Shown here in pieces: positions 7,061 through 14,444 of a stretch of DNA of 17,991 nt. The stretch comes from WHSV01 sp050694055. Its GTDB lineage: Bacteria > Actinomycetota > CADDZG01 > WHSQ01. Below the pieces are notes generated by a model, which made no database searches, was not told where the DNA came from, and saw only the letters and a list, made by a program, of their open reading frames with translations. The stretch lies in NCBI GenBank assembly GCA_050694055.1, contig JBOGWX010000046.1, positions 1-17,991 on the forward strand, read 5' to 3'. How positions within the stretch are numbered: position 1 is the stretch's first letter; each line of letters opens with the position of its first letter. Made by a program: the position numbers and the translations under genes.

Positions 7061-7726
7061 TTATCCCGTGCTCCCTCCCCAAAAGAACGGACCTGTGGTG
7101 TGGATCGTGAAGTTCCAGCCGAGATCACGGAGCCTTGATCCAAGTTCCTCAGGGTCCCAGAAGATCTTCACCACACGGAACGTGCGTCCATCTCGAAGTC
7201 GCCTGCGCACGATGGGTACGTCAACGAAATCTTCTCGTAGCAGGGCCTCGTCCCTCCACGCGTCCTTGATCTCGTCTACGAAGAAGACCCTTCCTCGAGG
7301 AGCAAGTGCTCTGTGGACGAGTGCCCAGAATCGCTCGAAGGTCGGAGGCGGTACATGAGAGAGCCAGTTGGAAAAGAAGATGACGTCGTATCGGTCGTCG
7401 GGTTCCCAGGAGAAGATGTCCGCCTCGATGTAGAGAACGCGAGTGTCGTTGCCCAACTTCTTCCGGGAGAGGTCGTGCATTTTCGGCGAGGAGTCGAGCG
7501 CGGTGACCGCAGATGCGTGATGGAGAAGGCGACGGGTCCACGTTCCGGTGCCGCTGGCGATCTCCAGTACATTCCCCGCCGGACGAAAGCGATCCAGCGC
7601 CGCCTCTATCTCCCGTCCGTACTCTGTTAGCGGGTCGTCTGGAGGAGCAGATGTCTCGTCGTATTCCGGAGCGCGCGTCCGGTAGTAATCAATCTGCTCC
7701 TCGATGAGTCGTCTGTGCTCGTCCAC
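7061..7726 (-). CDS. Class I SAM-dependent methyltransferase
   Basis: A 221-residue Rossmann-fold methyltransferase. Motif I is NVLEIASGTGTWTRRLL (residues ~52-68), motif II VTALDSSPKMHDLSRKK, motif III IEADIFSWEPDDRYDVIFF, and the post-motif region GRVFFVDEIKDAW. The N-terminal HRRLIEEQIDYYRTRAPEYD is typical of small-molecule methyltransferases in this group. The acceptor is unknown. Start GTG 7726 has GGAGG 6 nt upstream. It is divergent from the epimerase gene at 7758, so the two promoters share about 31 bp plus each other's 5' ends. Confidence 0.9.
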   Translation of the reverse strand: MDEHRRLIEEQIDYYRTRAPEYDETSAPPDDPLTEYGREIEAALDRFRPAGNVLEIASGTGTWTRRLLHHASAVTALDSSPKMHDLSRKKLGNDTRVLYIEADIFSWEPDDRYDVIFFSNWLSHVPPPTFERFWALVHRALAPRGRVFFVDEIKDAWRDEALLREDFVDVPIVRRRLRDGRTFRVVKIFWDPEELGSRLRDLGWNFTIHTTGPFFWGGSTG

Positions 7727-7745
7727 TCTGCCTCCGGGTCACGGC

Positions 7746-7751
7746 TATCTT
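7746..7751 (+). promoter_or_regulatory. -10 box for a leaderless epimerase transcript
   Basis: TATCTT ends 6 nt before GTG 7758, and no ribosome site precedes this GTG. This supports 7758 as the true start over the longer reading from 7704, which would overlap the divergent methyltransferase. Confidence 0.5.
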
Positions 7752-7757
7752 CTCGTA

Positions 7758-8801
7758 GTGGCGAGATCAGCGTTTGTCTTAGGCGGCACCGGGTTCGTGG
7801 GCCGTGCCATCGCGCGACGCCTGGTCGAGGTGGGGTGGGACGTCACGGTCGGTTCGCGCGGTGCGACCAAGGTCCCAGAGGAGGTCGCTGCCGCATGCCG
7901 TTGTGTCACGCTCGACCGGGCCCGTGACGATGACGTGAAGAGAGCCCTCGGTGAGGGGGCGGACGTATTCGTTGACGTAATCCCTTACGAGAGGCGGGAT
8001 GCGGAACAGCTTCTCGGGCTAAAGAGCCTGGTGGGCTCGATAGTTGCCATATCCAGTGCCTCCGTTTATGCCGACGACCAAGGACGAAGCCTGGACACGA
8101 TTCCGACCCGGGGCTACCCGCACCTTCCCAGTCCCATACCCGAGACCCAGCTAACGGTTGCGCCGGGAGACGACACGTATTCGACCAAGAAGGCGGCGAT
8201 CGAGGAGATGCTGCTGTCGCAAAGCGAGCTTGTCGCATCCATCCTCCGGCCCTGCGCTATCTATGGCCCCGGTGACACGCTGTGTCGAGAGTGGTTCTTC
8301 GTCAAGCGTGCCCTCGACAGGCGTCCCCACGTCCTACTTGCTTATCGGGGCAAGAGCATCTTCCATACGACATCGGTGCACAACGTTGCCGAGCTGGTTC
8401 GGTTAGTTGCGGAAGATCCCCGGACGCGTGTCTTGAACTGTGGTGACCCAGATCCTCCCGATGTTCTCCGCATCGCCCGAAGGCTTGCAGAGATGATCGG
8501 TCACGAGTGGACGGAGATCCTCGTTCCCCCGGAGCGATCGCAAGAGTCGTTCATCAGGAACCCGTGGGCAACGCCTTGGCCCTTCGTCGTTGACATGACG
8601 AAGGCGAAGGACGAACTCGGGTATCAGCCCGTCACGACCTACGACGAGGCCATTGCCGAAACGGTTGGCTGGATTCGAAGAGTCGCGTCGCCGAACGAGT
8701 GGAAACAGGCCTTGGCTCGTGCGGCGGACTATCTCGGGGAGCGCTTCGACTACGACGCAGAGGACGCTTTCCTTCGTAGCGACGGCGAGTTGGGGATGTG
8801 A
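7758..8801 (+). CDS. NAD-dependent epimerase/dehydratase (extended SDR)
   Basis: A 347-residue extended short-chain dehydrogenase. The nucleotide-binding Gly motif GGTGFVG lies at residues 8-14 right after FVL, as expected if translation starts at GTG 7758. An ISSASVY segment supplies the catalytic Ser, and YSTKK (Tyr-x3-Lys) the active-site pair. The SILRPCAIYGPGD and FHTTSVHNVAELV segments are standard for sugar-epimerase-like members, and the C-terminal ELGYQPVTTYDEAI is typical substrate-domain sequence. The substrate is unknown. The gene is followed by 300 bp without a convincing gene. Confidence 0.9.
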   Translation: MARSAFVLGGTGFVGRAIARRLVEVGWDVTVGSRGATKVPEEVAAACRCVTLDRARDDDVKRALGEGADVFVDVIPYERRDAEQLLGLKSLVGSIVAISSASVYADDQGRSLDTIPTRGYPHLPSPIPETQLTVAPGDDTYSTKKAAIEEMLLSQSELVASILRPCAIYGPGDTLCREWFFVKRALDRRPHVLLAYRGKSIFHTTSVHNVAELVRLVAEDPRTRVLNCGDPDPPDVLRIARRLAEMIGHEWTEILVPPERSQESFIRNPWATPWPFVVDMTKAKDELGYQPVTTYDEAIAETVGWIRRVASPNEWKQALARAADYLGERFDYDAEDAFLRSDGELGM

Positions 8802-9101
8802 AAGCAGGCGAACTTTGAGCCGACCCACCGCGTAACGAAGATCCTCTGTCCGGCCGATGCGACCGCGGTCGCCGCCGCCAACTGGGAGCGGCTGGCGAAG
8901 GTAGGACCAGCCATCCAGCCCGACGCGCTAACGAAGCAACCTCCCGGTTTGACGCTCTCCCCGCGCCGGTGGATGACAGTGAAGCGATGGGCTTAGAAGA
9001 CACCAGTCGTCGGCGGCCCTGCCCGACGCACGCCGATTATCGGTGCCACGACTTGGTGGTGTCGTTCGCCAACAGCGCACACGCACGGTGCGCGCATGAC
9101 G
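8802..9101. other. Intergenic stretch without a recognisable gene
   Basis: No frame on either strand gives a protein-like sequence. An imperfect long inverted repeat (about 8998-9012 against 9051-9066) could form a hairpin downstream of vapC on the minus strand, followed by TTCT. A short dyad CCGAT-T-ATCGG lies at 9033-9043 within its loop. Confidence 0.4.
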
Positions 9102-9479
9102 TTAGAAAGGAGCCTCGATATCCCTGAGCAGGGGAAAGTGGCGCACGTTCGTCGTGAGAAGCTGCGCATCCAGCAAGAGAGCGGTCGCCGCGATGATGTA
9201 GTCGACATCATCGATGCCGCCGTGGGTCCTCCGATGCTTACGCGCCAAGGATCCTGCAGCTCGGGTCACGCCTTCATCGACAGCAACCCACCCGATTGCT
9301 GAAAAGAACCGCTCCAGCGCTTCCAACTCATTCACTCGCACGCCCGCGAGCAGCTCGAAGCGAACGACTTCACTCGCAAATACCGTTTCTCCATCCTCAA
9401 TCAGTTTTCTGAGAAGGGCGACGGCCGGAGCATGGCCCCTGAGGTGGTCGATCGCAACGGTCGTATCAAGCAGCTTCAC
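9102..9479 (-). CDS. vapC: VapC-type PIN-domain ribonuclease toxin
   Basis: A 125-residue PIN-domain toxin of a type II toxin-antitoxin system, a Mg-dependent RNase. The acidic active-site residues are in their family positions: Asp5 in LLDTTVAID, Glu42 in SEVVRFELLAG, Asp93 in DDVDYIIAATA, followed by the TTNVRHF motif (residues 109-115). It starts at GTG 9479, which shares GTGA with the TGA stop of the antitoxin-like frame upstream, the normal vapBC arrangement. All catalytic residues are intact, so the toxin looks functional. The cellular target cannot be told from sequence. Confidence 0.92.
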   Translation of the reverse strand: MKLLDTTVAIDHLRGHAPAVALLRKLIEDGETVFASEVVRFELLAGVRVNELEALERFFSAIGWVAVDEGVTRAAGSLARKHRRTHGGIDDVDYIIAATALLLDAQLLTTNVRHFPLLRDIEAPF

Positions 9480-9625
9480 TCGAGGCCGAGGTGCCGCAGC
9501 CGCTCATTGAGGTCAGTCCGGATTACGTCCACGTACTCGGCGCCGGTGAAGGTCCTGCCGCGCCAGGAAGCGGCACTTGTACGCCGGTGTGTCTGTAGCA
9601 CCAGCAGGTGGCGTGATCGGCGCAC
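9476..9625 (-). CDS. vapB: Short VapB-like antitoxin, possibly truncated at the N-terminus
   Basis: This is a small frame that ends in TGA (9478-9476) overlapping the vapC start. Its C-terminal part, SWRGRTFTGAEYVDVIRTD then LNERLRHLGLE, looks like the toxin-binding tail of VapB antitoxins. The only start in the frame is GTG 9625, giving 49 residues; the frame is closed upstream by the TGA that ends the SnoaL gene. The N-terminal ~17 residues are basic and do not look like a complete AbrB or ribbon-helix-helix DNA-binding domain. Either the antitoxin has lost its DNA-binding half, or it is a minimal form. Its position makes an antitoxin role likely; autoregulation is doubtful. Confidence 0.6.
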   Translation of the reverse strand: MRRSRHLLVLQTHRRTSAASWRGRTFTGAEYVDVIRTDLNERLRHLGLE

Positions 9626-9655
9626 CTCGCAGAGAAGGCAGGAGCCCTTACTACA

Positions 9656-10054
9656 TCACCCGACCGGCACGACCTCAAGAAACGTCGCCGTGTCCGCGAA
9701 GTGCCGGAACCGCGCGATCTTGCCGTTACGAATATCCCAGACGTGCGCGACCGGGAGATCCAGCCGCTTGCCGGTTGCCTTCCCGGAACCGGTGTAGCGG
9801 ACGAGCGCCACGACGGTGTCGCCCGACGCGATGAACTCTTCCGGCGAGACCTCGAAGTCCGGAATGTCCTCGATGAGGGGGCCAAAGACCTTCTCGGCCA
9901 CCGCCTCCCGGTCGCGGTACAGACCACCGTATGGCATCCCCTCGGCCTCGTACCACTCGAGCTCGTCCGCCAGCGCCCCGAGCACGGCCTGTACGTCCCC
10001 TCGCCCAAAGGCCTCGTAGACGGCCCTCACTATGTCAACGCTCTGCTCTCGCAT
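9656..10054 (-). CDS. SnoaL-like / NTF2-fold protein
   Basis: A 132-residue protein with the alpha+beta cone fold of the SnoaL/NTF2 group. Landmarks are IVRAVYEAFGRGDVQAVLGA, ELEWYEAEGMPYGGLYRDRE, EFIASGDTVVALVRYTGSG and HVWDIRNGKIARFRHFADTA. Members are small cyclases, isomerases or unassigned ligand binders; this one cannot be assigned a reaction. The ATG 10054 has AAGGAG about 8 nt upstream, a strong site. It lies 37 bp downstream of the methyltransferase gene on the same strand, so the two form an operon. Its stop codon is also the 5' limit of the vapB frame. Confidence 0.88.
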   Translation of the reverse strand: MREQSVDIVRAVYEAFGRGDVQAVLGALADELEWYEAEGMPYGGLYRDREAVAEKVFGPLIEDIPDFEVSPEEFIASGDTVVALVRYTGSGKATGKRLDLPVAHVWDIRNGKIARFRHFADTATFLEVVPVG

Positions 10055-10091
10055 GAGCCCTCTCCTTCGTCATACGTTCCTTCAACCTCTC

Positions 10092-10964
10092 CTACGCGTG
10101 GAGCTTGCGGGCGACCACGAGCAGGTACTCGTAATGGAGCTCCGCGGGACCTTCGGGCGGCCCCTGGTTCGCGTGCGTGACGAACTCCAGGAAGTCCCCA
10201 TCGAGCGCAGTCGCCCGCTCGGGATCCCCGGCCAGGTTTGCGTAGATCGCGATCACGGGCCCAAAAGTCGCCTTGACGAACTCGCGATAGGCGCTGGGAC
10301 TGTCGGCTCTCTCCACGTACTCCTTGCGGGCCGTCGTCAGCGACTCCACCTTGTCGCCGAACAACTCGCGGACGTGCTCCTCGCTACCCCACATGAGTGG
10401 CGACGGCGCTCCGGGTGGCGGAGGCGGCGCGTAGGGCGCGAGTGTCCCGAAGAAGCCCGCTGCCAGACCCTCGGGCGTGAAGTTGAGCATCCCGATCGTG
10501 CCCCCAGGCCGGCAAACCCGCACCAACTCGTCGGCCACCGCCCGCTGGTTGGGGGCAAACATTGCGCCGAACGAGGAGGTGACGACGTCGAACTCAGAAT
10601 TGCCGAAGGGGAGGTTCTCGGCGTCGGCCTCCATCCACTCGAGCTCCACCCCATGAGCCTTGGCCTCGCGCCGGCCCGCCTCGAAGTTGTCGGGCGTAAG
10701 ATCCGAGGCCACGACGTCGGCCCCCGCCTCGGCGGCGCGGATCGCCGTGTTGCCGGTTCCCGCGGCGACGTCGAGTACGCGCTGTCCGGCCGAGACCCCA
10801 CAGGCCTGCACGAGCACAGGGCCGAGCCCCCAGACGGTGGCGCGCGCGAACTTGTGGTAGTCGCCGAGCGCCCAGGCAGCTCGGGTGGCCGCTTTGAGCT
10901 GCCGGTCCGCGTCCTCCTTCGCCTGGGCACTTGAAGTCTTTGGGGCAGTCTTGTGATCCGACAT
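10092..10964 (-). CDS. Class I SAM-dependent methyltransferase (UbiE/MenG-like domain)
   Basis: A 290-residue methyltransferase with the Methyltransf_11 pattern. Motif I is QRVLDVAAGTGNTAIRAAEA, followed by ADVVASDLTPDNFEAGRREA, the acidic ELEWMEADAENLPFGNSEFD and the post-motif VCRPGGTIGMLNFTPEG. The Pro-rich APPPPPGAP lies in the C-terminal substrate region. The frame extends to 11111, but ATG 10964 is preferred because GGAGGAG ends five bases before it and homology begins soon after (YHKFARATVW). The acceptor molecule is unknown. It is the first gene of an operon with the SnoaL-like gene, a pairing that suggests small-molecule modification. Confidence 0.88.
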   Translation of the reverse strand: MSDHKTAPKTSSAQAKEDADRQLKAATRAAWALGDYHKFARATVWGLGPVLVQACGVSAGQRVLDVAAGTGNTAIRAAEAGADVVASDLTPDNFEAGRREAKAHGVELEWMEADAENLPFGNSEFDVVTSSFGAMFAPNQRAVADELVRVCRPGGTIGMLNFTPEGLAAGFFGTLAPYAPPPPPGAPSPLMWGSEEHVRELFGDKVESLTTARKEYVERADSPSAYREFVKATFGPVIAIYANLAGDPERATALDGDFLEFVTHANQGPPEGPAELHYEYLLVVARKLHA

Positions 10965-11183
10965 CGTTCTCCTCCGCTCTTGATGGGCTGGCGGGTCAGG
11001 GTGCGCAGCCGCGTCCTCTGTCTCGGCCCGCCGCCTCCTTTCGAACTCGTCGATGCGGGCGAGGGCTGCGACCTCGGCCATCAATCGCATCGAGGCGATC
11101 CGACGGTTCATAGCAGCGAAGGTAGTTCCCGAGCGGTCGCCTCGACTTCGCCAGAACCGACCATCTTTCGGCCGGATCGGAAC

Positions 11184-11199
11184 TAGCCAGCTCTGGCTA
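11184..11199. repeat. Palindrome at the 3' end of the LuxR gene
   Basis: TAGCCAG-CT-CTGGCTA is a perfect 7-bp inverted repeat that includes the TAG stop codon of the LuxR frame on the minus strand. It could work as a short terminator stem, although no T-run follows. Confidence 0.35.
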
Positions 11200-12696
11200 T
11201 GCGTCCGCGTCGCCGAGCAGGCCCGACCGCACGGCGTACGCGGCCGCGGCGGTCCGCGAAGTTAGGTCGAGCTTGCGCAGGATGTTGGTGACATGCCGAT
11301 GAACGGTGTGCTCGCTCACCATCAGCCGCTCGGCGATCTGCCGGTTCGTGAGACCTTGGGCGAGTTGTCCCAGCACCTCGCGCTCGCGCGGCGTAACCTC
11401 CGGAAGCCGTGAGCCGCCGCGCCCGCGGATCGGTCCCTGGAGCAGCCGGACCGCGCGCTGCGCCTCGGCGTGCGCCCCGAGCCCGACAAGACGATCCCGC
11501 GCCGCGACCGCCTCGCGCTCGGCCAAATCGGAGCGACCCAGCGCGGCGAGGCTCGTCGCAAGCTCGATCCTCACCTGGGAAGCCTCGAACGGCGCGCCGC
11601 TTCGCTCGAAGCAGTCCAGGGCGTCTTCCAAAAGGGGCCGGGCCCGCTCATGGTCCCCTCCGGCGGCCGCGAGCATGCCCTCGGCCAGATCGGTGCGGGC
11701 CCTGAGCGGAGCCGTCCCGACGAGCCGGTCGATTTCCCTAAGCGCCTCGAGAGACGCGGCAGCCTCCTCGAGCTCCCCGCGCGCGACCCGAGCGTGGACG
11801 AGCAACTCGAGCACGGGAGCGCGGTCCAGCTTGCGCTCCTCGGGCAGCTGCCGCAGCAGTCTCTCGCCAAGCTCGGCGGCCCGAAGCGCCTCGCGCCGAT
11901 CGAGCGCCAGGCGGGCACGACAGAGCTGCGCGTCGGCCGAGGCCCCCGCTTGGTCCAGCAGACGCACCGCGTCGGCCGGCCTGCCCTGTCGCCGTCTCAG
12001 CTCGGCCAGCCCCACCAGCGGGCCCGGAGCCCACGCCGGGCGCGAGCTCGAGAAATCCTCGATCGAGCTTCCCAGGAGAGTCTCCGCATCCGCCCACCGG
12101 CCCCGCCAGAGATGGACTGCGCCGTACTCGGCGCGGCAGAAGGCGAGCATGTAGCGGCTCCCGTAGCGCTCCGCGAACTCGGCGATCCGGTCGCACCACT
12201 CGAAGGCGCGTTCGTAGTCGAGCACGGCGGTGCAGGCGGTGACCAGGAAGCAGCAGGTCCACGCGCAGGAGATCGGAACCGTCGCCTCGCCCGCCAGGGC
12301 GGTCGCCGTGGCCTCGTCGAGGCAGCGCATACCCTCCTCGACTTGTGCACAGGCAACGAGGGTGGCCCCCTGGAGGGCGAGGCCGAGCATCTCGAGGTCG
12401 CGAATGTCGAATTGCCGCCCGAGTTGTGTTGCCCGCGCACCAAGCTCCTCTGCTTTGGCGGTGTCTCCGCAGAGAGAGGCGATGTAGCCCTCGTGGAACG
12501 CAAGCCAGCCGTGATCGGGTCCGGGGTCCAGTGGCTCGAGCATGCGCGCAGCCCGACGCAGCCAACCGCTGGCCACGGCCACCGCACCGTGGAAGTCAAG
12601 GTGATCGGACGCGAGCCACGTGGCCATGCGTGCGGCGCTCGCCGGATCTCCGGCCTTCTTGTATAAGAGGTAAGCGCGCTCGCGCCCCTCGAACAC
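11197..12696 (-). CDS. TPR-containing LuxR-family regulator (main part of an interrupted gene)
   Basis: The frame encodes ~499 residues. The long N-terminal part is a run of helical TPR-like repeats (for example GAVHLWRGRWADAETLLGSS and LELLVHARVARGELEEAAAS). The C-terminal LuxR HTH, residues ~430-490, shows TPREREVLGQLAQGLTNRQI then AERLMVSEHTVHRHVTNILR. No ATPase or receiver domain is present. The GTG at 12696 is probably not the native start. The same frame continues upstream through LDDAGA to a TGA (12717-12715) and then into GLSWAAW and a proper N-terminus at 12870, so an ancestral 557-residue protein is split by one stop. The fragment could be translated by reinitiation or by readthrough of UGA-C; otherwise it is a pseudogene. 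Confidence 0.85.
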   Translation of the reverse strand: MFEGRERAYLLYKKAGDPASAARMATWLASDHLDFHGAVAVASGWLRRAARMLEPLDPGPDHGWLAFHEGYIASLCGDTAKAEELGARATQLGRQFDIRDLEMLGLALQGATLVACAQVEEGMRCLDEATATALAGEATVPISCAWTCCFLVTACTAVLDYERAFEWCDRIAEFAERYGSRYMLAFCRAEYGAVHLWRGRWADAETLLGSSIEDFSSSRPAWAPGPLVGLAELRRRQGRPADAVRLLDQAGASADAQLCRARLALDRREALRAAELGERLLRQLPEERKLDRAPVLELLVHARVARGELEEAAASLEALREIDRLVGTAPLRARTDLAEGMLAAAGGDHERARPLLEDALDCFERSGAPFEASQVRIELATSLAALGRSDLAEREAVAARDRLVGLGAHAEAQRAVRLLQGPIRGRGGSRLPEVTPREREVLGQLAQGLTNRQIAERLMVSEHTVHRHVTNILRKLDLTSRTAAAAYAVRSGLLGDADA

Positions 12697-12714
12697 CGCG
12701 CCCGCGTCATCGAG

Positions 12715-12870
12715 TCACCACGCTGCCCAGCTGAGTCCCTCGAGGGCTTCGGGCGATTCGCCAGACTCCGCCTCCTGCTCGAAGGCCGCCCGAGCCTCCT
12801 CCCATGAACCCCCAGAGAGAGCCAACCAAGCCTTGCTCAGGCGCTCATCGACAGGCGTGATCTCGGGCAT
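12715..12870 (-). pseudogene. N-terminal 51 codons of the same TPR-LuxR gene, cut off by TGA
   Basis: From ATG 12870 the frame reads MPEITPVDERLSKAWLALSG, WEEARAAFEQEAESGE and ALEGLSWAAW, then TGA at 12717-12715. The following codons in the same frame (LDDAGAVFEGRERAYLLYKK) continue the protein without a gap. The family has Trp-Trp at this point, so TGG to TGA is the simplest explanation. The base after the stop is C, the weakest termination context. Other genes here (for example arsR, vapB-like, anchor-domain neighbours) end in TGA, so a changed genetic code is unlikely. Confidence 0.8.
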
Positions 12871-12876
12871 AGGAGA

Positions 12877-12882
12877 ACAGTA
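12877..12882 (-). promoter_or_regulatory. -10 box for a leaderless LuxR-gene transcript
   Basis: On the minus strand TACTGT ends 6 nt before ATG 12870, and there is no Shine-Dalgarno. The spacing is the same as at 3927, 7758 and 14834, which supports 12870 as the native start of the interrupted regulator gene. Confidence 0.5.
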
Positions 12883-13049
12883 GGTCGCGGGATCACCCGT
12901 GGCTAGGTGGTAGGGAGGACCTGCTCTGAGCTCATGTGCCCTGGAGGCGAGCCTCCAACCGGCCCGCAGGGGAGGAGATCGCATGGGCGGCGCTCGTGAT
13001 CCACGGAGAAAGAGCGCCGTCCCGAGATGGGGTGTTCGCCCTCCAGTGT

Positions 13050-13112
13050 CGAGCGCGGTCCGTCCAGCGCGAACGATCCTGTGACGATCTCGCCTGCCGG
13101 CTCGTACGTTGT
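13050..13112 (-). pseudogene. C-terminal fragment of a RibD-type (dihydrofolate reductase-like) protein
   Basis: The minus strand reads TTYEPAGEIVTGSFALDGP from about 13112 to 13056. This is the usual C-terminal end of the actinobacterial dihydrofolate-reductase-like (RibD C-terminal domain) family. It has no upstream part of the gene in this orientation; the preceding piece of the protein lies immediately next to it on the opposite strand. Confidence 0.65.
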
Positions 13113-13224
13113 CGACCAGTACCGCCTGTGGGTCTTCCCCCTCGTCATCGGGTCGGGCGAACGCGTGTTCTCGGAAGGCACCATTCCCTCCGGGCTCAAG
13201 CTTGTCAACAGCAAGGTCTCGTCC
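13111..13224 (+). pseudogene. Middle fragment of the same RibD-type protein, inverted
   Basis: The plus strand reads VDQYRLWVFPLVIGSGERVF then SEGTIPSGLKLVNSKVSS, the conserved strand-loop region that directly precedes the C-terminal piece in intact homologues. It begins at the base where the minus-strand piece begins, so the two are joined head to head. Turning 13111-13224 around would restore VSS next to TTYEPAG, with only about six residues missing between them. The N-terminal half of the gene is absent. Confidence 0.72.
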
Positions 13225-13312
13225 TTTCTACTCAAGAGCATCTTCCGGGGGGCTCAATCATTTAGACGAGATGTGGCAGAGAACTCATCGGCCTCCCGCG
13301 AGATGTTCAGGG

Positions 13313-13440
13313 GAAACGCTGTTGATCGCGAACGGGGCTTACCCAAGGAGATTGAGGAGCGCCTCGGGCACTCGACCATCCGCGTCACTTTCGACCCGCT
13401 ACGGACACCTGTTCCCGAGCCACCGTCCTGACGAGCCTGC
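13313..13440 (+). pseudogene. Tyrosine integrase C-terminal remnant, two frameshifts
   Basis: ETLLIANGAY, then PKEIEERLGHSTIRVTFD, then RYGHLFPSHRPDEPAEQ are consecutive parts of a phage-type integrase catalytic domain, but they lie in different frames. One base is missing at 13342-13344 and one extra C is present in 13395-13397. The catalytic LGHxxI segment and the nucleophile Tyr of RYGH are present. Nothing of the upstream catalytic residues or DNA-binding domains precedes it. It is a dead fragment about 300 bp before a second integrase remnant. Confidence 0.8.
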
Positions 13441-13515
13441 GGAGCAGACGGCGTGCCCGGGAAGCCGCGTCGCCGCGGCAGATAAGCGGCCCAGGCGCTC
13501 GCTTCCCGACAGAGG

Positions 13516-13734
13516 ATGGCTCGGGTGAACATCGAGGCACCTCTGCGCGAGCAGTTTCTTCGAGCTTCTGCAGGCGCCGACCGGTCGGTCGCCGACTACC
13601 TGGGGCATCTCGTCCGCAGGGAGCCCCGCCGGGTGGCCCGGCGAGAGTGGCGAGCGGAAGGTCTTGCTCGGACGCCGACCCAAAGACGCAAAGTTGTCGT
13701 AACCGGCGCGGATACTCAGGATGAGGTGATGTGA
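13516..13734 (+). CDS. Small ribbon-helix-helix-like protein upstream of the integrase
   Basis: A 72-residue basic protein. It starts with a short strand (ARVNIEAP), then helix LREQFLRASAGAD and helix RSVADYLGHLVRREPRR, the strand-helix-helix order of RHH DNA-binding proteins; the tail is basic and unstructured. GTG 13525 may be the true start, since AGAGG lies 9 nt before it and directly abuts ATG 13516. The TGA is followed immediately by the integrase ATG at 13735. An excisionase-like regulator or an orphan antitoxin are both possible. The assignment is by shape only. Confidence 0.5.
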   Translation: MARVNIEAPLREQFLRASAGADRSVADYLGHLVRREPRRVARREWRAEGLARTPTQRRKVVVTGADTQDEVM

Positions 13735-14444
13735 ATGGGTTGGATCTCACGCAAGACCGAAAAGGGCAGCTACGTCGCCCGCTATCGGGATCCCGCGGGT
13801 CGGGAACATTCGAAGTCCTTCCTGACCAAGGCGGAGGCTAAGGCGTTCCTGAACACCGTAGAGAACGCCAAGCAGCGAGGTGAGTGGTCGGATCCTGCCG
13901 GGGCGAAGGTTCGGTTCGAGGATTACGCGGCTCAGTACGTGGAGGGGATCACGCATGTCGGACCCGGCACCAAGCTGAAGATCGAAGGAAATCCGCGGAA
14001 CCAGATCCTCCCTGTCTTCGGACGCCTGCCGATGGGTGCCATCCGGCCGACCGATATTCGCGCGTGGATCGCCGCGCTGCAGGAAGACGGACTAGCGCCG
14101 GGGACGATAGCCGGTGTTTACCGAACGTTCTCGAAGATCATGAAGACCGCGGTCATCGACGGGCTCATCAGCCGGTCACCCCACATCGGGATAGACCTCC
14201 CCAAGCAGACGAGCCACGAGGAGATCAAGTTCCTCGAACCGGCTCAGACCGATGCGCTGGCCGACGCCGTCGAATCGCGCTACTGAGCCTTGATCTTCAT
14301 GGCCGCCACACCGGGATGCGATGGGGCCAGCTCGCGGCTTTGCGGGCGGCGACCTTCGACCGCTACGGGCACCCCTTTCCGAGCCTCGACGAGAGATTGC
14401 GCGAGGGCCTCGACAAGATGATCCAAACCGGCCGGTCCCTCTAA
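13735..14444 (+). pseudogene. Tyrosine-type site-specific integrase, broken and internally deleted
   Basis: The first 183 codons are good: an arm-binding domain (SYVARYRDPAGREHSKSFLT) and a SAM-like core-binding domain (VRFEDYAAQYVEGITHVGPG to LISRSPHIGI). Then ESRY is followed by TGA (14284-14286), where relatives have RYRALI, so CGA became TGA. A base is lost near 14305, after which the frame reads HTGMRWGQLAALR (first catalytic Arg) and jumps directly to ATFDRYGHPFPSLDERLREG (nucleophile Tyr and normal tail) ending at TAA 14442-14444. The stretch in between, with the Lys, HxxR and LGH motifs, is deleted; by family length that is about 130-150 residues. The protein cannot be active. Confidence 0.85.

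Noticed and set aside
9033..9043. CCGAT-T-ATCGG dyad similar to the ArsR operator
   Set aside because: It differs in spacing, lies between a vapC 3' end and no promoter, and is probably part of a larger hairpin or chance.
10965..11111. 49-residue N-terminal extension of the methyltransferase
   Set aside because: ATG 10964 has a strong ribosome site and methyltransferase similarity starts after it; the extension is low-complexity and charged.
11470..12666. Plus-strand open frame of 398 codons opposite the LuxR gene
   Set aside because: High-GC antisense shadow; the minus strand carries TPR repeats and a LuxR HTH, the plus reading nothing recognisable.
12715..12717. TGA read as tryptophan or selenocysteine
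   Set aside because: TGA ends several complete genes in this window, the family has Trp here and not Cys, and no selenocysteine insertion hairpin is apparent.
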